From the NCBI GenBank assembly GCA_937872925.1, contig CALMUT010000123.1, positions 1-47,373 on the forward strand: DNA of 47,373 bases, written 5' to 3'. The position numbers and the translations under genes are program-made. The stretch is from an uncultured Myxococcales bacterium. GTDB lineage: Bacteria; Myxococcota_A; Polyangia; Polyangiales; Polyangiaceae. The notes below the pieces were generated by a model. It searched no databases and was not told the origin of the DNA. It was given only the letters and a program-made list of their open reading frames with translations. Positions 27,601 to 35,264 of the stretch are shown piece after piece (within the stretch, counting starts at the first letter, position 1; each line of letters starts with the position of its first letter).

Positions 27601-29330
27601 ATGTAGACCACCGCGCCGCGCCGCTTCGGATCCAGGGTGCGCGCCGCCTCTGCCAGCATGCTGCCCAGATCTGTAGCGCCGCCGCGCTCCAAGGAGGACA
27701 GCGCGATAGACACACTGCGACGCAGTGGTTCGTCCACGGCCACGGCCGTCTTCATTTCCGGCAGCAACGGCCGCAACCCGTCGGCGCCTGCCCAGACCAT
27801 GGCGCGATCATCCGACGAAAGGTGGCTGAGTAACGCGTTGGTTGCTGCCTTCGAAAGCGCCATGGCGCCGGCGTCGTTGGCAGCAGAAGCGTCCACCACG
27901 ACTGCCAAGTCCAGGCCACCTTCGGGCTTCGGCAAGTCCTGCCCGCGCACCGGAATCAAGACATAGGGAGCTTCTTTCGTCTTCGACTCTCGAGCCCGGC
28001 CGCGATCGTTTGGAGGCAGCACCAGCAGGTCGGGATCGTGTTTCGCGCGATAGGCCGTCAGGTGCTGCAGGCCGTCGTCGAACAACTCCAAGAAGAAGTC
28101 CGAGCGCGGAATGAAGTCGTGCTCGCTGACAACGATTTCATTGCCTCGCCGCTCCGCCTTCATCCCGACTCGCACGTCCTTGGCTCGTGCCAAGCCGAAC
28201 TGCACATTCAACGAAAAGTTCTCGATACGCGGCAGCGACGCCTCGGCGCCGCTTGCAGCCATCGGGTAAACGTAGAGACGGCGCTGTCCCTTGTCTCCGG
28301 TGCGCGAGAGCCACTCGGTGTAGCGCACCACCACGCGGCGCGTTTCGCCGGGCCCGATCGGGTACAGCCGGGCCCGATAGGAACCGGGACCGTCCCACTC
28401 GAGCAATGCCGGGTCTTCTGTTGACCCGGCGTACACATTGGCTTGGTACTGCACGCTCGCGGCGGCGCTCTCCTTGACTCGCCCCCAGGCGATCTTGTCG
28501 TCCCGATCCACACCGAAACGCTGGATGGATGCGCCTTCGGGCGCGCGGAAACGGTAGATGCCCTCCACTTTCTTAGAAGCGGGGTTGAAAAAGCGTTGGT
28601 CCACTTCAGTGACGACAAAGTCGCCGTCGACTCGCACGGACACATCAAGCCGCTGGATCGTGAGCGCAAAGCGGGGCGTGCCACGCTCTCCCGGATCTCG
28701 CGCGCCCACGGTGCCCACGCCAAAAGGCGAAGGTGACGCGCTCTCGTCCGCCGTCGCGGGACCGCCCGTCCAGTCGTTCCACGCGGTGACCGCCGCAACG
28801 CTGGCCTTGTCTCCCGCGAGGCTCAGCTCTTCCCCAGCACGAACGCGCACGTCTTTGAGGGCAAGTTCGCCCCGCAGAACGTATGCACGGGTGGTCTTGC
28901 CAATCTCGATGCTGGCACGCACGTCGCTCGGCGTGAGCCTTCCGCTGGGCGTGTCGAGAGCGACGGCCACCCCCGGGGGCGCATCGACGAACACGCGACC
29001 CGTCTCGAATTTCACGGCGTCTGCGCGCAAGCTGAACTTCGCGGGGCCCGCGATGAGCAGCCGTGCGCCGCTGTCGCGCCGGAGCCACACCAGCGCCGAA
29101 GGCTCCAGCTGTACGACGCTGCCATCCACGAGGCGCTCCCGTGGGTACGGGCTCCGCGCGGCGTCCCCAGGCAGTTCCACGCTCACACCAGCACGGATCT
29201 CCCGGAGCTCCGCGAAGGTTTGGCCGCGTGGCGCCAATTCTTCCTTCTCGCCACAGCCCAGCAGGGCAAGAAGAACACCCAAAAGCCCCGCGCGCAGGAC
29301 GGCCCGCACGTGCTTCGCCGAAAGTTCCAT
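24603..29330 (-). CDS. FecR-like/VIT/VWA/AgmX-PglI/TPR lipoprotein A
   Basis: A 1575-residue paralog of the downstream protein. It has a lipoprotein signal (LLALLGC, Cys26), a FecR-like domain (about 40-180), a VIT domain (about 215-340), a VWA domain (about 470-640) and a charged low-complexity region. Then come an Ala/Pro stretch and a Gly-rich run (GLGLDGTGEGGGGRGEGIGL) leading into an AgmX/PglI C-terminal domain (about 1010-1120; VVQRIMRQNFGRYRLCYE), and TPR-like helices after that (about 1200-1450). AgmX/PglI proteins are linked to myxobacterial gliding. The VWA MIDAS reads DASAA, not DxSxS, so metal binding may be lost. The ATG at 29330 gives a proper signal peptide; an upstream in-frame start at 29414 does not. 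Confidence 0.9.
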   Translation of the reverse strand: MELSAKHVRAVLRAGLLGVLLALLGCGEKEELAPRGQTFAELREIRAGVSVELPGDAARSPYPRERLVDGSVVQLEPSALVWLRRDSGARLLIAGPAKFSLRADAVKFETGRVFVDAPPGVAVALDTPSGRLTPSDVRASIEIGKTTRAYVLRGELALKDVRVRAGEELSLAGDKASVAAVTAWNDWTGGPATADESASPSPFGVGTVGARDPGERGTPRFALTIQRLDVSVRVDGDFVVTEVDQRFFNPASKKVEGIYRFRAPEGASIQRFGVDRDDKIAWGRVKESAAASVQYQANVYAGSTEDPALLEWDGPGSYRARLYPIGPGETRRVVVRYTEWLSRTGDKGQRRLYVYPMAASGAEASLPRIENFSLNVQFGLARAKDVRVGMKAERRGNEIVVSEHDFIPRSDFFLELFDDGLQHLTAYRAKHDPDLLVLPPNDRGRARESKTKEAPYVLIPVRGQDLPKPEGGLDLAVVVDASAANDAGAMALSKAATNALLSHLSSDDRAMVWAGADGLRPLLPEMKTAVAVDEPLRRSVSIALSSLERGGATDLGSMLAEAARTLDPKRRGAVVYIGDGRPTVGELALTELNEKLAALPRPVRVFSLGIGGETNMALLKGLARGGFAERVDDAHQAAQVALSVFEHAERPAWLGVALDLGPNVERVLPKDASTLVAGETTWVVARVTGTLPEKVKLTRVGGEAREHRLELRSLDDEGDLRRRWADMRLSELLEQGVGRAALVDLGMRYGIVTPVTSFYVPTTRELKQEAEERRFQKRGKLDDEDQDEIEELEAEAEADNKEGGTGTRAKGEEGSMGRPTSGGSNKRYAVRGPADNPEPHAARQAALSEAQEFGMIGLLNTGAGGDTRAPAAAATAAAAPAAAPEPAKDQAPADRPAEPKPNPSTVTDSTTAPWARDDSVDGAGNLWGEEIGDSFGSGGLGLDGTGEGGGGRGEGIGLGDVGTLGHGAGTGTGQGFGSGHGRLGGSHRGAAPRVGTSTVTVVPERLPPEVVQRIMRQNFGRYRLCYEKGLSNNPNLQGHVQVSFQIGAGGNVSNVSTAGSSLPDAAVTQCVKQALSALSFPQPEIGVVRARTRLSFEPGGAPAAAAVVANMPTSFIAVDFLPRTVRFCSAAANQPLFERMTLWRERLGQNTSASQALLVYRRALSMCEAPTWRERRILLSLMLDALDSVEKRVAAWRQLSRDAKAQDTFYRGLVARVRTPEERRRLYAALGLKSADPGAIDAIVEKTPDAKARVDKLRNMRKEFPGDFPLALRLLEALEDAGDFTAARGLADSLRKRADADSSVRTAVGEFYLRLSKQDASQKLNHLGMAKRAFGEIVEFAPDDPVARRLLGDLLRAHGWYSEARRQYETLQRLTPDDASVPLLLALAAQGEGQLEAAVRFTEQGTGAGAPDASQGPAATSRAFAQLFLAWGRADAKSKRNDKEHATLFARAKTLYSAGGHNKGQVRVMLSWAHPELHPMLLSGREKATAPAPEGDVTLGVAQAFVSSSSAHQLEVRLESKDARHAARLGAELVLTVIFDELGAKERIVVVPFRFEPGGDSTLRFNISAGEVTRG
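24615..24621 (-). promoter_or_regulatory. Strong ribosome binding site inside upstream gene
   Basis: On the minus strand GGAGGTG (extending to GGAGGTGA) lies 6 bases before the GTG at 24610. It is a full match to the anti-Shine-Dalgarno core and sits inside the last codons (Glu-Val-Thr) of the upstream paralog. This decides the GTG start and indicates coupled translation of the two large proteins. Confidence 0.65.
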
Positions 29331-29525
29331 CCTCTGCACTGACTTCTGCCCTCCAGCAAAGTTCCCTCTGCCCCCAAGACAGCCCGTCGTAGGCCCGAGA
29401 GGCCCGCACAGCAATTGCCCCGTGTAACCCTACGAAAATGGGCGCATTGCGCGGCGCTTGGGCAAGCTCGTGGTGCTGGGGGCGCGAAGAAACGAGCGCG
29501 ACCATGCGAGCAGGAAATCCATGCG

Positions 29526-30248
29526 CTAGTCCGCTGCGGCATCCGGGACGCCGGCGTCCGCGGATGGCGGCTGGGTCGCGGCAGGCGCGGGAGCCTCGCC
29601 GGCCGGCTCAGGGCGCTTCCGCCGATCCGCGGGCACGGGCAAGTGATCCGTCAGGATGATCTTGCGACGGAAGTTTGGATCACCGAGGTTCGCGCCGTGA
29701 CACGCTTTGCAGCGCAAGGGCTTTCCGTCCGCGGCATCAAAGCTTTCGGATAGATGCGCGGTCATCCACTCGATGGTCCACTTCTGATCCCGCGGCGCCT
29801 GCAAGATCTTGGCGGTGCCCTTGCCGTCCACGACGTGACAATCGTTGCACCAGACTTCTCCGCCACCGTTCTTCTTTGCCAAACTGGGGATCAGCTCCCG
29901 GGCCATCCAGTTCGCGACGTGTTTGTTGTGAGTCATCTTCGCGTAGTCGGGCTCTTCGTGGCAGTGGGCACACTTGACCCCTAGGAAGTGCGTCAGGCCG
30001 CCCATGATGGTGAAGACCTCGCGCTGGCAACGCGCTTTGGCGGCCACGCCCTCGTAACGCTTGCGTAGTGGCTCCGGCGCTTTCTTGCCGGGCTGCTGCA
30101 CGCAATCGTCCACCGCTGCAGCCTTCAGCGCCGGCGCAGGTGGCGCAGGGGCGGGACCGTCGGGCGGAACGGGCGCGCCACCACAAGCGCCGAGCATGGC
30201 CGCGCCGACGATCCCCAAGACAAGGGCCCAGTTCATTCGCGGCAACAT
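29526..30248 (-). CDS. Three-haem cytochrome c lipoprotein
   Basis: A 240-residue lipoprotein with lipobox LGAC (Cys22), a Pro/Ala tether and a periplasmic domain carrying three CxxCH haem sites: CAHCH (93-97), CNDCH (134-138) and CKACH (180-184). Several Met and His residues nearby (for example MTHNKH) could be distal ligands. The layout resembles photosynthetic-reaction-centre cytochrome-like (PRC cytochrome c) proteins that occur widely in Myxococcota and Acidobacteria, as electron carriers in the envelope. The tail is Pro/Ala-rich. An upstream extension in frame has no signal peptide and is rejected. It follows the VCL-repeat gene by 29 bases and is probably cotranscribed with it. Confidence 0.9.
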   Translation of the reverse strand: MLPRMNWALVLGIVGAAMLGACGGAPVPPDGPAPAPPAPALKAAAVDDCVQQPGKKAPEPLRKRYEGVAAKARCQREVFTIMGGLTHFLGVKCAHCHEEPDYAKMTHNKHVANWMARELIPSLAKKNGGGEVWCNDCHVVDGKGTAKILQAPRDQKWTIEWMTAHLSESFDAADGKPLRCKACHGANLGDPNFRRKIILTDHLPVPADRRKRPEPAGEAPAPAATQPPSADAGVPDAAAD

Positions 30249-30277
30249 AGCAAACTCGCGCGGCGCCAGAGCGCACT

Positions 30278-30706
30278 TCAGGGCTTTGGGTCCTCTTTCG
30301 GGGGCGCCGCAAAGCGCAGGCACACTTTGGGAGACGGCTCGTCTTTGGGAGGCAGTGCGACTTTCAAGCACACTTTCGGCTCCGGACTCGGGGGCGAGGG
30401 CGGCAGCGCACTGGGCGCTGGCTCGGGCACCGCACTGACCAGGGGCGCGGCGCTGTCTTTGTCTTCTGCGGTTAAGATGTCCAGACAAGGCTGCGGCGCT
30501 CCCGCATCGGGCTCGTGCTCCGACATCACCTTGAGACAGACCTGTGGCTCCTTGTTGTTGCAACTCGCGGCTGTGATGCCCGCCAAGGCCGAAGCGATGA
30601 AGAACTTGCGCCGCGCCAGGATCGAGGCGCGGTCCCGCTTGGCTTCCGAAGCCCGCGGCGCGTCGGAGTCCGACGCGGCGTCGTCAGGGTTGTCGCGATC
30701 GACCAC
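30278..30706 (-). CDS. Small Tat-like lipoprotein with repeated VCL motifs
   Basis: A 142-residue protein. Residues 28-49 form a twin-arginine-like signal (ARRKFFIASALAG) ending in AASC (Cys49), so it may be exported folded and lipidated. The rest is Pro-rich with a recurring motif: QVCLKV (55-60), PCLDI (73-77), KVCLKV (111-116) and KVCLRF (127-132), the last two followed by PPK. Each repeat contributes a single Cys. The GTG start is followed by an Asp/Ser/Ala-rich lead of about 27 residues. It precedes the cytochrome c gene by 29 bases, so it could work with it. I recognise no named family; a similar signal and motif occur in the gene at 34319. Confidence 0.75.
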   Translation of the reverse strand: MVDRDNPDDAASDSDAPRASEAKRDRASILARRKFFIASALAGITAASCNNKEPQVCLKVMSEHEPDAGAPQPCLDILTAEDKDSAAPLVSAVPEPAPSALPPSPPSPEPKVCLKVALPPKDEPSPKVCLRFAAPPKEDPKP

Positions 30707-30796
30707 GCCCAGAGGTTCGCACGCGCGGGCGGCGACGCCAAGGGCGGCACGCTTCTCCGCGCGCTGGATGCTCGCGATCGCCAGGCGCGCCGCCGG

Positions 30797-32047
30797 CTAT
30801 TTGGCGCGGTAGTGGTTTTCGGGCAGCAGCGAGACGTGGATCTTCGATGCAAAGACGCTGAATGCCAAGTAGCCCGCCAGACCGTTGGTCTTCGTCATCC
30901 AAGGGGGCAGCAGCGCGGGGCGCACCACGGTGCCGTCTTCGAAGGATTCACTCATTTGCTCGACGTCTTCCAAGGTCATGCGTCCGGAAAAAAGCGCGCG
31001 CGCCAGATCGAGCTTGGCGTGGTGCATGCACCAACGGAAAAAGGTATGCACTTCGATCAAACCCCGCAGGTAGACGGCGTCTTTGGTGAACGCCCCGCCT
31101 CCGCCGACCGGAGCGCCGCGAAAGACGCGCATGGCGGAGTTGAAGCTTTCGACCTCCGACTGGCCGGCTTCGAGAAAGAAGCGAAACACCTGAATAAAGT
31201 CCGCGCCCTGCAACGCAGAATCGATTGCCACCACCCTAAGCGCCACCCGGCGCAGGCGCGCAATGTCGATGGCGCCGGTGACTAGCTCCGCAAAGGTGGC
31301 GAGCCCTTCTTGAGTGGCCGTCGTGCGCGGCGCGCCCAGACCTAGGCTCTTGAGGTGCGGCTGCCGGCGCCCGTTGAGCGCAGTCAGGCTGTGCACGAAG
31401 GCCTCGTGCTGGAGCAACTGCTCGAGATCGTATTCCGAGAATGAGGTACCGGCCCGCAGCCGAACCCGCGTGGCACCAGCAGCGGCCTTAGATGCCAGAT
31501 CCGGGTCGATCTCGACCTGTACCGTGCCCGCGCCGAATACCGCGTCCAGCTGTGGCTGCATCTCGCGCTGCAGCAGCTCGGCGGAAAGACAGTAGTCGGC
31601 CTCGTGCAACGCAACTGCCTGGGCGTATTCGTCACTCACACGCAAGAAGTGCGATGCCGCGTCCCGACTGCCCACGGAGCTGCCACTGAGTCCTTCTTCC
31701 GCGCCACCGTACAGCTCCTGGGAGACTGCGCAGAGGGCAGGAGTGCCCGCGGCGCGGAGCAACTCGCAGGCGAGCCGATAGCTATGTGCCGTCTTGCGCA
31801 GAAACGCAGCGATGGGGTGCTGCCCAGCGACGCGCTTTTCAACTCCCGCGAAGAGTTCCGCCTCTTCATGCAGGGGCGGGATTGGATACTCGACGTGAGG
31901 CAACTTGGCGTCGCCCTTGCGATGATCGGCCAGGAACTGCTGCTGCACCGCGCTGGGCCAAGTCAGGCAGGACAGCAACCGCACGTTGCGAGCCGCCCGC
32001 ACGATGTCCGCGTCCGCTTCGAACCAGCCTTCCGGCAGCCGCACCAT
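30797..32047 (-). CDS. DUF1704 (QEGLA-motif) metallopeptidase-like protein
   Basis: A 416-residue protein of the DUF1704 family. The hallmark motif TQEGLA occurs at 245-250 and a zinc-site motif HEAFVH (HExxxH; His214, Glu215, His219) at 214-219, with a possible Glu ligand in the QEGLA segment. The bacterial branch was once named flavohaemoglobin expression-modulating QEGLA protein. The eukaryotic branch includes MATCAP tubulin tyrosine carboxypeptidases, which supports a peptidase role. No signal peptide, so probably cytosolic. The length is typical. The substrate is unknown. The ATG at 32047 opens the frame; no strong ribosome binding site is visible. Confidence 0.92.
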   Translation of the reverse strand: MVRLPEGWFEADADIVRAARNVRLLSCLTWPSAVQQQFLADHRKGDAKLPHVEYPIPPLHEEAELFAGVEKRVAGQHPIAAFLRKTAHSYRLACELLRAAGTPALCAVSQELYGGAEEGLSGSSVGSRDAASHFLRVSDEYAQAVALHEADYCLSAELLQREMQPQLDAVFGAGTVQVEIDPDLASKAAAGATRVRLRAGTSFSEYDLEQLLQHEAFVHSLTALNGRRQPHLKSLGLGAPRTTATQEGLATFAELVTGAIDIARLRRVALRVVAIDSALQGADFIQVFRFFLEAGQSEVESFNSAMRVFRGAPVGGGGAFTKDAVYLRGLIEVHTFFRWCMHHAKLDLARALFSGRMTLEDVEQMSESFEDGTVVRPALLPPWMTKTNGLAGYLAFSVFASKIHVSLLPENHYRAK

Positions 32048-32160
32048 GTGTCGACAGCATAGCGCTTGCGCGAAAGCGAATACAGCGACAGAAAGCTAAC
32101 CGCGGCGCCTGGCTTCCGCAAACCAGATCTAGCGGAACCTACGGTCACCTAGCCCTGGTT

Positions 32161-32832
32161 TCACGGCTTGCACACGCCGTGCGTCGCGTGCCCCACGTTC
32201 AAGCAATCTTGCGGCGGGCCGCAGTAGCTGGTGCCAAGGGGGCAGATGTTGGTGCACTTGCCGAGGTAGCACTGGAACAGGATGTCGCACTGCGCGCTGC
32301 TGCCGCAGGATGCACCCAAGTTGCCGCACTGGGTGCAACTCTCGCAGGTGCCTTGGTTCGGTCCTGAAATGCGGCAGACCTGCAGGCTGGGACAGCCCGT
32401 GCCGTAACCAGGCGTCGTGCACGGCTGGCCGCTGGGGCTCGGAACGCTCAGGTTGGGATCGAGCGCGCCCGTGCCGCCGCCACCGCCGCTCGCGCTGGAG
32501 CCTCCGCTGCCACCCGACGCGCTGCTGCCTCCACTTGCACTCGAACCGCCGCTGCCGCCGCTCGCGCTCGACCCGCCGCTGGCGCTGACCCCGCCGCCAC
32601 CACCGCTGCCGCCCACGCCGCCCGCGCCGGCTGCCGCCCCAACGCCACCAAACGACAGGCCGCCGCTGCCCGCTGCTGCGGCGCCACCCACGCCGAAACC
32701 GCCAACCGCGCCAGTGCCCAGGGGGCCGTCCGCCGCAGCGTCGGATCCGTCCGAGAGCTTCTCGCTCTCCGCGCATGCCACTAGCGCAGCGACTGCGCCT
32801 GCGCATACGGCGATCCTCACGATTCCACGCAT
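32161..32832 (-). CDS. Ser/Gly-repeat lipoprotein with Cys-rich C-terminus
   Basis: A 223-residue lipoprotein. The signal ends in ALVAC (Cys20 from the ATG at 32832). A long Gly/Ala/Ser tether (about 35-122) contains a repeated SASGGSSASGGSGGS unit. The C-terminal 90 residues hold about 14 cysteines (for example CESCTQCG, CGSSAQC, LGKCTNIC), a pattern like the disulfide-rich surface modules of myxobacterial and eukaryotic EGF-like proteins, but I cannot name a family. An in-frame ATG at 32847 would add five residues. Probably exposed on the outer membrane. Confidence 0.85.
   Translation of the reverse strand: MRGIVRIAVCAGAVAALVACAESEKLSDGSDAAADGPLGTGAVGGFGVGGAAAAGSGGLSFGGVGAAAGAGGVGGSGGGGGVSASGGSSASGGSGGSSASGGSSASGGSGGSSASGGGGGTGALDPNLSVPSPSGQPCTTPGYGTGCPSLQVCRISGPNQGTCESCTQCGNLGASCGSSAQCDILFQCYLGKCTNICPLGTSYCGPPQDCLNVGHATHGVCKP
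32473..32586 (-). repeat. 45-base tandem repeat coding Ser/Gly tether
   Basis: Two adjacent copies of a 45-base unit coding SASGGSSASGGSGGS, plus a partial third, within the lipoprotein tether. The unit is prone to slippage, so its copy number may differ between strains. Confidence 0.75.
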
Positions 32833-32977
32833 GCGTTGCCCTGCCACGCTCGGATGATAGCGCGCTTCCGCGGCTCAAGCAGCGCCTCAAACAGCAATTC
32901 CAGAAAGCGTCCGCTCCGCGAGTCCTCGGGCCGCATCCCCCTCTTCACTAGGCGCCGAATCGTTGCCCAACCACCTG

Positions 32978-33604
32978 TCACGCCGTCTTCAGCTTGGACG
33001 CCAGATCCGTCCCGATCACCAACTGCAGCGCACTGCGGATCTCCGGCTGTTTGGCTAGGAACTGCTCGAGCGTGTCGCGGGGCCACTCGAAGAGCTGCAC
33101 CGCGCCGCTGGCACGCACGCTGGCCGACGCTTGTTCCCCGGTGAGATAGCTCATCTCGCCCACGAAGCGCCCAGCACCGACTCGCGCGATGGCCCGCCCG
33201 TCCACTTCCACGGCGGTGGTGCCAGCTTCGATCAAGAGCAGGCGATCCAGCGCTTCCCCCTGCGCCACCAGCTCCGCACCGTCGTCGAGCCTGCGTGGCG
33301 TTGCGAGCTGAAACAACTTCAGAAACTCCCGGGGCCTGAGCGCACGGAAAACCGTCTGATAGATACGCTCTTGCTGCTCCGTCATCGTCACCGGGCGCCG
33401 CTCCAAGAGCAGCACCTTGACCTGGAAGATGTTGATGAGAATGAACACTGCATTCCAAGCAATCGGCGCGTGCAGGTCGTTTGCGAAATAGTACGGCAAC
33501 AGCGCAGTGCCAGCGACGATGGTCAGGAAGCGCAGCCACAAGATGTCGCGCACCAGATAGGACGCGAGAAAGAGCACGTTGGCGACATGGACGAAGTAAT
33601 TCAT
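32978..33604 (-). CDS. Popeye-like membrane protein with cyclic-nucleotide-binding domain
   Basis: A 208-residue protein. The first 70 residues hold two or three TM helices with the pattern ANVLFLASYLVRDILWLR, like the N-terminal membrane part of Popeye-domain (POPDC) proteins. The soluble part (about 90-200) is a cyclic-nucleotide-binding fold with VAQGEALDRLLLIEAG and GRFVGEMSYLTGE. The phosphate-binding cassette reads EMSYLTGEQASASV and lacks the Arg found in CRP/PKA-type domains, as Popeye proteins also do. Likely a membrane-bound sensor for cAMP or another ligand. The next upstream gene on this strand is the peroxiredoxin-like gene, 31 bases away. Confidence 0.85.
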   Translation of the reverse strand: MNYFVHVANVLFLASYLVRDILWLRFLTIVAGTALLPYYFANDLHAPIAWNAVFILINIFQVKVLLLERRPVTMTEQQERIYQTVFRALRPREFLKLFQLATPRRLDDGAELVAQGEALDRLLLIEAGTTAVEVDGRAIARVGAGRFVGEMSYLTGEQASASVRASGAVQLFEWPRDTLEQFLAKQPEIRSALQLVIGTDLASKLKTA

Positions 33605-33635
33605 GACTGCTCCTATCTGCTGACTTTCCCTGCGC

Positions 33636-34220
33636 TCACACCACAGGGCTTCCCTTCCGCAACGCGGCGCGGGCTTGCAGTTGCAGCGCCGCCCCCACGA
33701 CGAGGTTCGGATCCGCGTAGTCTCCAGTCGCGCGGCCTACGTAGTGCAGCGCCACTTGGCGATCTGCGTCGAGCAGCACAACGCCCCCCTGCTGCAGCGC
33801 GTCGCCCTCGATGCCTCGGAACTGATGGCCAGCCCCCCGCCCCCGCAGTTCACCGTAAAGCGCCCGCGGACCGAACACGGACCACCAAGATCGCAGCATG
33901 CCCGCGGCACGGAAGCTGGCGCGCTCGACGTCGCTGACGACGTGTACGTGCTTGTCCGACAGCGCGTGGCGCTCGATGAATCCATCTAGGTAGCGCTTTT
34001 CTCCGTTGCCGACGCACACCACCGCTACCCCCAGCTGCGCCAGCTCTCGGAGCCGGGGAGACAGCCGCGTGATCTGTTCCGAACATGCAACGCAACCGAA
34101 GTGGCGCAGGAAAGCCAGCAAGCACGGCCCTGTGCCGAAGAGCGACGCGAGGGCGATCTCCTGGCCAGCCGCCGTCACCACGTTGGCGCGTCCCAGCGCC
34201 TCGAAGTCCACGCGCGTCAT
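33636..34220 (-). CDS. Peroxiredoxin-like (AhpC/TSA, PRXL2-type) protein
   Basis: A 194-residue thioredoxin-fold protein. FLRHFGCVACSEQ holds the Cys pair CVAC (Cys43, Cys46) at the end of the first strand-helix unit, and VVCVGNGEKRYLDGF follows, typical of the PRXL2/AAED1 branch of the AhpC-TSA superfamily. It probably acts as a cytosolic thiol reductant or peroxidase. The ATG at 34220 removes a 19-residue leader that is not conserved in style. It lies 31 bases from the Popeye-like gene, so they may form an operon. It diverges from the VCL/beta-barrel gene at 34319. Confidence 0.88.
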   Translation of the reverse strand: MTRVDFEALGRANVVTAAGQEIALASLFGTGPCLLAFLRHFGCVACSEQITRLSPRLRELAQLGVAVVCVGNGEKRYLDGFIERHALSDKHVHVVSDVERASFRAAGMLRSWWSVFGPRALYGELRGRGAGHQFRGIEGDALQQGGVVLLDADRQVALHYVGRATGDYADPNLVVGAALQLQARAALRKGSPVV

Positions 34221-34318
34221 GCTGCCACAGTACCGGAGTTGCCCGAGGCGCAGCGACACAATCGCGGGCGGATGCACAGCGGAGGCGCTGGTCTACAAAA
34301 GGTGATACGCCACTGGGC

Positions 34319-35173
34319 GTGGCGGAAGACAGCGAGGCACTGCGAGCGCGTCGACTCGTCTTGGCTCGGCGCGCGCGCTTCGTCGCAGCGGCCCTGGCCG
34401 GCTCCGGACTCACGTTGGGCTCGCCCGCGGCCGCCAAACCCGAAGACGGATCCGGCGACGACGACGCGCAGGCCCTGGAGTGTGGCAAAGACGCTTCCGA
34501 GCGATGCTCCCCGCAGATCTGTCTCTCGGACATCGATATCGAGGGTGAGCTGGTTGCGCCGCCGCCGAAAGACCCGCCTCCGGACAAGAGCAAGACAGCG
34601 GGGCCGCTGGCGCAGGCCCCACCCGTCGTCTGCCTCTCCATCGCCCCGCCGAGCGCGGATCTGCCCCGCCAGCACGATGGCTTCTACTTGCGCCTGAGTC
34701 TGATGCCCACGTTGGTCTCGGGCGCCTTCAACGCGGGTAGTTCGTCGAATCACGCAGGCTTTGGCGTCGGTGCGGGCCTCGCTGCTGGCATCACGCTGCT
34801 ACCCGGAGGTGTCGTGGGGCTTTCCCTGCGGGGCACCCACGCGCCGGAGGCAACGGGCAACGCGCCCTTCGCCCGCACGACCGTCGCGGCAGGTCCGATG
34901 TTCGTGTTCTACCCGGATCAGCGCGGTGGCCTCTTCGTGGGAGGTGCCTTCGAAGTGTCGGGCACCCGCGTCGAAAGCAAAGGGAGCAGCACTGGTCTTA
35001 CAGGCCTGGGCGCGGCACTGTGGCTCGGTTACGATCTTTGGATCAACGACGACTTCTCCTTCGGCACGGCTTTGCACGCAGACTTCGCTTGGGCGCGGGG
35101 CGAAAGCCGGAGCCAAACGCAGCGGCTGTTCGCGCGGAACCTGGCGCTCGCACTCTCCGTCGCCTGGCACTAG
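34319..35173 (+). CDS. Outer-membrane-like protein with VCL motifs
   Basis: A 284-residue protein. The N-terminus has a twin-arginine-like signal (RRLVLARRARFVAAALAG, about 11-28). A Pro/Asp-rich region follows, with QICLSD and VVCLSI each followed by a PP stretch, echoing the small protein at 30278. From about residue 122 to the end it alternates Gly, aromatic and hydrophobic residues (for example GFYLRLSLMPTLVSGAF, GLFVGGAFEVSGTRVES) and ends with LALSVAWH, a pattern like an eight-strand outer-membrane barrel. The GTG at 34319 is a best guess, with AAGGTGA upstream at a long spacing. Function unknown. Confidence 0.75.
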   Translation: MAEDSEALRARRLVLARRARFVAAALAGSGLTLGSPAAAKPEDGSGDDDAQALECGKDASERCSPQICLSDIDIEGELVAPPPKDPPPDKSKTAGPLAQAPPVVCLSIAPPSADLPRQHDGFYLRLSLMPTLVSGAFNAGSSSNHAGFGVGAGLAAGITLLPGGVVGLSLRGTHAPEATGNAPFARTTVAAGPMFVFYPDQRGGLFVGGAFEVSGTRVESKGSSTGLTGLGAALWLGYDLWINDDFSFGTALHADFAWARGESRSQTQRLFARNLALALSVAWH

Positions 35174-35264
35174 GAGCCTATCCCAGGTTGCACGGCTCGT
35201 GTGACGCGCGCGGCCGGCCCTGTGAGGTCGAGTCGAAGTGAAGCGTTTCTGGGAACCGCCATGG

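Noticed and set aside
29331..29525. Possible small gene between the VIT/VWA lipoprotein and cytochrome genes
   Set aside because: Frames there extend neighbouring shadows; nothing but leader sequence is supported.
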